Below, piece by piece: positions 58,701-64,000 of a stretch of 64,000 nt of DNA. This stretch comes from Branchiostoma floridae (taxonomy: Eukaryota; Chordata; Leptocardii; Amphioxiformes; Branchiostomatidae): positions 1,238,546 through 1,302,545 of the forward strand of contig NC_049983.1 of assembly GCF_000003815.2 (NCBI RefSeq). Direction: 5' to 3'. Position numbers and translations under genes: made by a program. The first letter of the stretch is position 1. Each line of letters starts with the position of its first letter. A model generated the notes under the pieces. The model worked only from the letters and a program-made list of their open reading frames with translations. It was not told the DNA's origin and ran no database searches.

Positions 58701-59478
58701 TCTGTTTGTGTATTTGTGCGTCCGAGTGTGGCATGACTCTTCGCATATTCACTGTAATGATCACATGTGAACATACTGTACATGCGTACATACATACCTG
58801 TCAATCACATACGATTGGCCGAGATCCACCCACCAGGCGGGGTTAGCCTCTCCATGGACATTGGTGTGTGAACAGGAATCAGCAAGAGTGTCTATGGCAC
58901 GGCTGGCCTCCCCAAGCACAGCGGTGCTGGTTTGGAACGTTGGCTTCCCCAGCGCGACATTGACACCTACCACAGGTGAGAGGACTGTCATCAGCACTGT
59001 CAGTTTTACAAACTTCGATGACTCCATTTTTTTGTCCCTAAGTGTAGTAGTAGTGGACCACAAGCCTTACCACCTTACTGTCCACCATGCAGTGTTTCCT
59101 AACCTCTACCACCTGCCTTCCCACCATGCAGTGTTTCCTAAACTCTACCACCTGCCTTCCCACCATGCAGTGTTTCCTTACCTCTACCACCTGCCTTCCC
59201 ACCATGCAGTGTTTCCTTACCTCTACCACCTGCCTTCCCACCATGCAGTGTTTCCTTACCTCTACCACCTGCCTTCCCACCATGCAGTGTTTCCTTACCT
59301 CTACCACCTGCCTTCCCACCATGCAGTGTTTCCTTACCTCTACCACCTGCCTTCCCACCATGCAGTGTTTCCTTACCTCTACCACCTGCCTTCCTATCCT
59401 GGACCCGGCGCATCCCCGTCTTGTTTTCAGCTATAAGCAAGTGTATGCCCCAACGGTGCTGTAATACACCGTATGACT

Positions 59479-59509
<31 letters not shown>

Positions 59510-59749
59510 AACTACTACTACTATTACTAAGAACACTTATCCCAATTTCGCATGATACATAACCGGAAGCACCATTTTAATCATAAGTTTCCTAGGCTTT
59601 GCTGTTGAAGATTTCAAGCCACAGTAATGCTGACTATGTTAGAAAGTATGAAATTTCTGTGGGAAAAAAATCTCACCTTGACCATTCGCGCCAGCAGTCA
59701 TAGCGACCAGAACTAGCAGCCCCACGGGTACCACCACTCGCGGGTCCAT
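47459..59749 (-). CDS. F-type lectin x2 / FN3 / ZP-domain membrane protein, 14 exons
   Basis: Exons in order (minus strand): 59749-59677, 58966-58798, 58210-57975, 56142-55974, 55321-55086, 53302-53036, 52664-52483, 52268-52096, 50456-50354, 50128-49989, 49672-49564, 48994-48796, 47960-47790, 47529-47459; 2298 bases, 765 residues plus stop, all phases consistent. Residues 1-24: signal peptide (VVVPVGLLVLVAMTAGANG). 25-160 and 160-295: F-type lectin domains. 295-384: fibronectin III. 384-686: zona pellucida domain with ten cysteines and RRRR at about 647-650, a furin-type site. About 690-715: transmembrane helix (GIAGVLLVAAAAFL) then a basic stop-transfer (ARKRRGR) and a short tail. Expected role: secreted or surface protein able to polymerise through its ZP domain and bind fucose-bearing glycans; immune, egg-coat or epithelial roles are all possible. 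A 5' UTR acceptor at 59771-59772 implies an upstream noncoding exon. Confidence 0.87.
47788..47790 (-). promoter_or_regulatory. Overlapping tandem donors at exon 13
   Basis: The exon 13 end reads ATCTGTGTAAGAC. Cutting before the first GT (exon end 47790) keeps the frame for the short tail IDNYSFELWGKDKAASATTK and a stop at 47459. Cutting two bases later, before GTAAGA, which is the stronger match to donor consensus, gives another frame that starts VLTTILLSSG and runs more than 120 codons into the polypurine tract. The first is preferred because the tail ends neatly. Confidence 0.5.
48024..48088 (-). pseudogene. Partial copy of exon 13: possible alternative last exon
   Basis: This is a duplicate of the 5' part of exon 13, with its own acceptor (TTTCCTCAG) in the right phase. 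It reads LPTVGIGTGTAAGIAGAH and then TAG, against LPTVGIAVGTAAGIAGVL in the true exon. If spliced to exon 12 it would end the protein before the hydrophobic helix is complete, giving a form without a stable membrane anchor. It may equally be a dead copy. Confidence 0.6.
48100..48560. repeat. 31-bp minisatellite in intron 12
   Basis: About 14 imperfect copies of TCTCCTGACACATCATGTTC then ATACTGTCTAC, with CATGCTGTC and GGCACATC variants. It starts right beside the partial exon 13 copy, whose flank CATCATGTTCAT matches the unit. Confidence 0.88.
48796..52664 (-). CDS. ZP domain (exons 7-12 of the lectin/ZP gene)
   Basis: Begins AEVIVNVECHENYMVVTF, typical of a ZP-N start. Cysteines in order: ECHEN, DARCRA, QDCGT in exon 7, FRCKF in exon 8, then LRCLA in exon 10, GCDVD across exons 10-11, and IHCTMVVC plus SRCSQGC in exon 12. 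The last pattern is characteristic of the ZP-C end, followed at once by SPSRRRRAVSDL, the consensus cleavage site, and a hydrophobic TQGPFKVV. ZP domains form filaments after cleavage and release of the C-terminal patch (established for the family). Confidence 0.85.
49085..49480. repeat. 45-bp minisatellite in intron 11
   Basis: About eight copies of a 45-bp unit: ATGACTGCCTATTGGTTGAC then AGCTAGCCCTGCCACCACCC. Each contains ATTGG, the inverted CCAAT box. It begins about 90 bases from the exon 12 acceptor. The minus-strand ORF through it (SHYSGGGRASCQPIG repeats) is a product of the 45-bp period. Confidence 0.92.
50573..50738. mobile_element. Small MITE-like element in intron 8
   Basis: CGGTCACAAGAATCGTACGAC at the left pairs imperfectly with GTCGTGCGATTTTTCACTTGTG at the right (first 20 of each only considered). 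The interior repeats ATCGCACGATGATCGCAGTG-type text. Weakly supported. Confidence 0.4.
51236..52143 (-). repeat. About 13 copies of the end of exon 8 with its splice donor
   Basis: A 67-bp unit (minus strand) reads TACGTGGTCTCACAGGGGAG, then GAGATCCTCTACAACATCCC, then GTCTCCTCGGTAAGTTCCTCCGTCAG (first 20 bases shown by GTCTCCTCGGTAAGTTCCTC). Each full unit therefore carries the last 16 codons of exon 8 and a strong GTAAGT donor. The copy attached to the exon body (donor at 52094-52095) is the one used in the gene model. The 67-bp period is not a multiple of three and read-through meets TAA in the donor, so later donors would not give a full-length product. The outermost copies (51236-51440) are the most diverged. 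Confidence 0.9.
53036..53302 (-). CDS. Fibronectin type III domain (exon 6 of the lectin/ZP gene)
   Basis: One exon of 267 bases coding a whole FN3 fold: LVFTDVGMDYMTLSWTAS, then NITRYRLRYRH, VPGLWADTEYTFTLTAFG and GTETT at the end. Phase 1 at both ends, which makes the domain a symmetric, shufflable module. It links the lectin domains to the ZP domain. Confidence 0.9.
53303..53465 (-). repeat. 22-bp minisatellite touching the FN3 acceptor
   Basis: About seven copies of TTTGTTATCACAAGGCATATTC-type text (plus strand: CTTGTGATAACAAAGAATATG). The last copy runs directly into the polypyrimidine tract and CAACAG acceptor of exon 6 at 53303-53304. Confidence 0.88.
53466..54474. other. Intron 5 of the lectin/ZP gene, unassigned
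   Basis: No further exon seen. 54350-54470 has three decayed copies of a phrase like CCCATCATGCAGTG, related to the minisatellite at 59085-59400. Confidence 0.45.
54475..54954. mobile_element. TIR element in intron 5
   Basis: 480 bp with ends CACTACCAAAACTGCTTTTT and the inverted AAATCATTTTTGGTAGTG. The interior repeats TTTATCTTGTTTTGCTTCCT and TTGTCCATGGGG. A target duplication is not evident. No coding capacity. Confidence 0.6.
55086..56142 (-). CDS. F-type lectin domain 2 (exons 4 and 5)
   Basis: Exon 4 (56142-55974) reads VNVALGKPTFQTS, SRAIDTLADSCSHTN and ends VIDS across the splice; exon 5 reads VVIFNRMDCCSERLNPFNIH to ALCEVQVF. The pieces contain the F-type lectin sugar motif H-x24-R-x-D-x4-R: H of VHGEA, then R-M-D-CCSE-R, with the adjacent CC pair. 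This motif binds L-fucose in the family. The exon lengths (169 and 236) equal those of domain 1. Confidence 0.88.
55683..55732. repeat. (CA)n microsatellite
   Basis: CACACACA with occasional AAACA in intron 4. In the duplicated block the matching place (58476-58545) holds a truncated TTAA element instead. Confidence 0.85.
56143..57974. other. Intron 3 of the lectin/ZP gene
   Basis: No exon seen. 56640-56830 has four diverged copies of a phrase like TCCCATCATGCAGTGTTTCC, also found at 54350-54470 and 59085-59400. 57280-57880 contains the degenerate dispersed repeat described at 1260-2640. Confidence 0.5.
57975..58966 (-). CDS. F-type lectin domain 1 (exons 2 and 3)
   Basis: Exon 2 (58966-58798) and exon 3 (58210-57975) are nearly identical to exons 4 and 5. 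Here the motif reads H of VHGEA, 24 residues, R-Q-D-CCSE-R, so the fucose site is intact. The exon 2 acceptor follows GTGGTAG; the upstream text could also be read as MESSKFVKLTVLMTVLSPVV, which resembles a signal peptide, so an alternative first exon starting at 59024 is conceivable. Confidence 0.88.
58476..58545. mobile_element. Internally deleted TTAA element, family 1
   Basis: TTAACCCTATCCAGACTGGG followed by TGGCCCGGGGAGGG and then a core piece GTTGCCACGGCAACATGAAA; the rest and the right end are missing. It is in only one of the two duplicated lectin blocks. Confidence 0.6.
59085..59400. repeat. 39-bp minisatellite in intron 1 of the lectin/ZP gene
   Basis: About eight copies of a 39-bp unit containing CCACCATGCAGTGTTTCCTT and ACCTCTACCACCTGCCTTC. 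On the minus strand each unit has GAGGTAAGG, a donor-like string. ORFs on both strands are repeat products. Confidence 0.92.
59478..59530. repeat. (CTA)n microsatellite
   Basis: CTACTACTA run with a few interruptions in intron 1. Confidence 0.9.
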
Positions 59750-59772
59750 GGTGTTTCCAGGCTAGCTCACCT

Positions 59773-62380
59773 GGAATAAAAGTCATCAGGAGGGGAGATT
59801 ATCACCTGGATCACTTGCCGCTATTCCATCTTCAAGCATTCAACCAAAGCGTTCTGCAGTTTGAGCAACAGGCGATTAGAAAGATGTTCATATTCAGCAA
59901 AAGCAGCAAGTACCCACAGCATGCGCAGCATGTTTACAAGACAAACTTGACTTCCACAAACCCATATCTTCCTCAAATAAACAAGGGTTATGATAAAGTA
60001 TGTCTGTTTTTGAGACCTTTTAAATTTTGGGTGTTATGATGGTCCAGTCCTATTGTAGAGGTCCTTAACATATTCCACCAAATATCATTAATATCAATCA
60101 ACAACATCTCGAGTTATGTTATTTACAGTCAAACGCACTTACGTACAAAGCTCCCTGGGGACCAGTAGGAAGACGCCAGGTATTCCATTTTTGAACTTGA
60201 TCCTCTTTTTCACAACCGCTACATAGCTACCAAATGTCAAAAATCAAAATCCATCCACAACTTTTTTTAGTTATATGCTGTTGACCTACATATGGACTCA
60301 AAAGTCCAGGCTAACCGTTTCCATAACCCTCTGTCAGTCTGGCGAAGGCAATTGACCCTTAAACTCCTGGGGTTTCAGCTCAGTACACGCCCCCAGTGCT
60401 CCAGTTTCCAGAGAATCCCTTTTAAAAGCGCGACACATAAAGAAAACGTCAAAAAACTGCCGGAGCGGAACCTCTGCTAGGAGAGTAGGCGATTTGAACT
60501 GCCATAGTGTTGTCATTAGCAACTCCAACCTCGTAACAAGTAGTTTAACAGGCTAAAACTGTGCATCAGTGCAGAAACATCTGCCTCGTTGTGACTTAAA
60601 ACAGCAGCCCTAAGGCGGCCCGCGTCCCCAAATAGCAAGTGCCCGTGCCCTGACATGTGTATACACATGTGCTAACTATAACATAACATGTCTCTGCAGA
60701 ATTAAAGCGACATGACATATACCTGAGACGCGACATATTCCCATGATCCCTATAATTATAAAAAAACAGAACACGCCAACTTTTTTACCATTCCTATGAT
60801 AAGTCCCAACTTCTTTGAAAGAAAGTCTTATGCCATACCCCCACTTTAACCCGAAACATCAGGGGTTAATATGCTTTCGCCGCGAGGCATGTTCTCGACA
60901 ACACATCTCCTACTTGTGACATAGTTGAACCATGCTTCACGCTGTGGGTGCACATAAGTTCCATTCTATAGATAGCGAGGAATACTCTCCAATTTGAAGG
61001 CGCTTTTTCCACTGGACCGTGATCGCTGAACGACCAGTGAACTTGAAATCACATGACCCTTGATATTGCAATTGGAATATGATGCACGATGTAACAATAT
61101 GGCTTAACAAACAACAAATATTCTACATTCGTGTATAGAATTTTTCAAAGTCCACACAACAAGCAAATCATTTGAAAGAATGAGCCCAAGAGCTGCCTAT
61201 CTTTGGAAAATCGCAACACTGCCATGTACAAAACACGTGGTAACCAAACTGGGTGTCCTGTTGCAGCACCACGGAACGCCGCTAGGGGGCATAGTCTTCA
61301 TTCTTGCAACACGTCAAATGTCATAAAGATTTATCGAGCTATGCGGACCACAGACAAACGCAAGCAACACCCGCACCAGAAAACAGCCTTCCTGACGAGG
61401 ATAATATAGCGTAATAAGCTTTAGACGTGGCGACGACTTTCGTGTCTTTTCTCACCCCTGCGAGTGGACAAGGTCTTCTGACCCTCCAGCTCATGTCTAC
61501 TAATGCCTTGACGGGCCCTGCATGTTCGACCGTCGGCCGTGTAGGTCGTTACGCCATGTCATTTGTGTGTGCGGGTGGAGATGTGGCCACAATGGCGGGT
61601 TGGCCGTGAAAATCGTCAAAGCGCGGCTTTCTTAGCGCCCGAACGATAGACCGCGACGGCAGCAGGGCAGTCCAGGGCAAGGCGACAAAATATCCGAGTC
61701 CCGTCTTCTTCACATCGCCAGGAAAACTTCCGTGATGTGCACCGTAAAGTCGATTATTGTCAGTCATGGAGATAAGAGATGTACGTCTTTACTTACTTAC
61801 TCTACCGGTCAGTACGTAAGAAAATAGCGCAATGTGGCCACAGGCACAGCCAATCGGTTACGTCTTTTTTCATGTTGCCAGACTGTACGAAAAAAAAGTA
61901 ATGTTACAGAGAAAAATGCAAAGATGTTCTATGCAGAGCTAAGAGCCGGACACAGGCGATGATGACAGGCATAAAGTTTAGCGTCGTCGGTGGGAAATTG
62001 GTCATGGTCCGCCCTCTTTGCTGTGTACGCCTTGTTCGTTGAAAGCAGACCACGATGTACCCACGGTTTAGCTAGTCCTGTAACGTCTGCTTGGATTTCA
62101 AGACGTGCATAATTTACAAGAAAAACGCGGCGTTCCTACACGTACCGTGTGTTGCGCCATACTCGGCTACGCTGCCCAGACAGAAATTTGCACTTGTAAA
62201 TTAGCATGTATTGGTCACACATATATCTGCGATAAAATCTGTTTTCCACATTATATATTAACTGGATCATGGATGTAGATCAGTACCGGCACAACGACAG
62301 TCGGGAAGCCAACGTCCTAAAAGATTACGGACTGACAACGTCGTCAAGAATTGCGGACTGACAACCACATAAGAGGTTTA
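59773..62380. other. Upstream of the lectin/ZP gene, unassigned
   Basis: Should hold the promoter and 5' noncoding exon, but no convincing core promoter is seen. A solo MITE end AACCTCTGCTAGGAGAGTA is at 60469-60487. 61430-61770 is GC-rich and could be a CpG island; a minus-strand ORF there (61767-61549) starts MTDNNRLYGAHHG and resembles nothing I know. Confidence 0.4.
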
Positions 62381-62388
62381 CCTTTTCA

Positions 62389-63310
62389 ATGTCTACCTTT
62401 CTTCATCCAAGAATCTGTGTCCGGTATCCTCGGGCACCGTCACCTTCCACGGAGTATGCCTTTGCTACACCTGTCTCTACACTAGGCATGCCCCTAGAAA
62501 TGGAGTATGCGGATGACGTGGACTTCCTAGATGAGGAAAGAGATCCAGTAGAAAGTCTCCTACCTGTAGCAGCGAAGAATCTTAAAGACTCAAATCTGTT
62601 TGTCAATGAAGATAAAACAGAGTTCACACATGTCTACCTGGCCGACAAACCAATCCGGGGAGAAGAGGAATGGAGGAAAAGTAAAATACTGGGTTCCCTC
62701 CTCTGTAGCTCGGCCGATGTGGAAGCACGCTGCATCATGGATAACATTGCTTTTAGATCCTTCTGCAAGATCTGGGTCCGAAGATCCAGCATACCTTTGG
62801 CAAAGAAGCTACAATCGTACAATGCATGCTAGGTGTCCACTATGCTATATAACTGCAACAGCTAGGCAGCACCAAAGGCAGTTACAGAGAAGTTAGACGT
62901 CTGCCACAGGAAACATCTGCGTGCAATCACAGGACTCCAATGGCCAAAACGCATGGTATCCAACGACACCCTATACCGTATCTGTAACACCATACCTCTC
63001 TCCGAAAGAGCGGGTCAATCAAGGTGGTCTATGTTTGGACACATCCTCAAAATGCCACAAGACACACCTGCACAAAAAGCCCTTGAATTCGCAGTTTTAT
63101 GTTCTAACAGATTCAAGGCAAGCGAGGGAAGACATTGTGTCAACCTGCTCAGCCTGCTAAAAACAGACCTAAAGCACAGAGGTAAAGCTTTTCCCACAAC
63201 AGCAAAGAAACTCCAGGAGCTAACTAAAGGAAGCTCGCAGGATGCAGAGCACAGTGGAGAAAGATGAAGAAAGACTGAATGCAGCTATAGGACTTTCCAG
63301 ACTATAGATG
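62389..63310 (+). pseudogene. LINE reverse-transcriptase relic
   Basis: Frame pieces of a retrotransposon ORF2 C-terminal half: MEYADDVDFLDEE (catalytic YADD), NEDKTEFTHVYL, then after frame changes KHLRAITGLQWPKRM, LYRICNTIPLSERAGQSRWS, FGHILKMPQDTPAQKALEFA and GRHCVNLLSLLKTDL. At least two frameshifts break it, and no endonuclease part is present. It ends close to a TGATGATGATG microsatellite at 63324, as expected for a retrotransposed 3' end. Confidence 0.75.
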
Positions 63311-63334
63311 CAGAACCCAGTGACTGATGATGAT

Positions 63335-64000
63335 GATGGATGTAAAAACAAATGAAAAAAATGATAGAAAAGAGGGTGGAGCAAAATCCAAGTAAGGGTA
63401 GCGAAAATTCGAAAGAAGCAGAAGTGGGCACGAATAAGTATTGGGCGCACATAAATCTGTGATAAAATCCTAACCTCACCGAAAATCCAGTTTCTGCATA
63501 AATAAATGTAAAAACCAAATGAAAAAATGATCTGGATAGAAAAGTGGGTGATGTAAAATCCTACTGCGGGTAAACGTAGCTGAACCACGCAAAAAAAAAG
63601 AATTTAAAACAATAAGTTCAAACGATGAGAACGTCATGGAAACAGTGCCGAAAGAAAACTTACGACGTCGCGGTACACTGTCTTGTGTTGCTTGGCTTTC
63701 CTGACGAGGATCGGTACCGACGTGCTGGCGACAAGTGCCACTCGGACAAGTGTGAGTCCTCCCGACTGAGGCGTGCGCTTGGTCTGACGGCAGTTGATAA
63801 AGACCTTTCCTAGCCTCACCGCAACGTTGAGCGTGGGAACTGAGCGTGGGAATTGGGTGTGGGAGCGTGCAAAGTTGGCGGTAACAAAAAGAAGTTGTGC
63901 TTGCATTGGCGCCTTGAGGTCTTTTGTGTCATTTTGTACCTGACTTCTTCGGTCGACCGTAAATTCTGTCTGTACTGGTAAGATAATTTGTTAACTTGAT
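63335..64000. other. Unassigned sequence
   Basis: A phrase AATCCAGTTTCTGCAT with TGTAAAAACAAATGAAAAAA repeats about 150 bases apart (63340-63540), so it is probably a repeat. No exon is supported on either strand. Confidence 0.4.

Noticed and set aside
58861-59464. ORFs with YHLPSHHAVFP and VEVRKHCMVGRQ repeats
   Set aside because: 39-bp minisatellite in intron 1 of the lectin/ZP gene; both strands open for the same trivial reason.
61549-61767. 72-codon ORF in a GC-rich region as a first coding exon
   Set aside because: Start context and possible donors were checked, but nothing downstream on the minus strand continues it and no family is recognisable; left as unassigned.

Overview
This is a eukaryotic window, most likely from a cephalochordate (amphioxus, Branchiostoma). 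The reasons are split genes with short GT-AG exons, animal-type multidomain proteins (F-type lectin, fibronectin III, zona pellucida), a very high load of short terminal-inverted-repeat elements, tRNA-derived SINEs and non-LTR retrotransposons, and many minisatellites. The species call is inference; nothing here names it. There are three assembly gaps (10913-11029, 43980-44245, 46401-46500).

Layout. 1-8700: repeats and mobile elements, including two elements with clean target-site duplications, a satellite of small hairpins and a decayed BTB-domain exon. 8733-22015 (+): a 12-exon Gfo/Idh/MocA-type NAD(P)-dependent oxidoreductase gene (427 codons before the stop). Exon 4 is expanded into 11 tandem units, each with its own in-frame splice acceptor, and the expected exon 2 donor is not GT. 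22016-39400: two paralogous two-exon genes of unknown function on the minus strand (23885-25931 and about 34385-36372). The duplicated block includes their flanks. The upstream (promoter plus first-exon) region of the pair has itself been multiplied into an array of units of about 335 bp, and a LINE, two TTAA-flanked elements and a small MITE have inserted into that array. 39400-46400: an SINE, a quiet stretch, then a higher-order satellite of 62-bp repeats alternating with three near-identical spacers of about 1.1 kb. 46500-59770 (-): a 14-exon gene for a secreted or membrane protein of 765 residues: signal peptide, two F-type lectin domains with intact fucose-binding motif, one FN3 domain, a ZP domain with furin-type site, and a transmembrane segment with short tail. 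59770-64000: mostly unassigned sequence and a decayed retrotransposon RT fragment.

The most striking recurring pattern is that tandem duplications begin or end at exon edges and carry splice sites with them: exon 3 acceptor, exon 4, exon 6 and the last exon of the oxidoreductase; exon 8, exon 13 and the FN3 acceptor of the lectin/ZP gene; and the first exon of the paralogous pair. In several cases the unit length keeps the reading frame. I found no operon-like or defence-like system. All exon models were built by hand from splice consensus and reading phase, and they close in frame across each whole gene.
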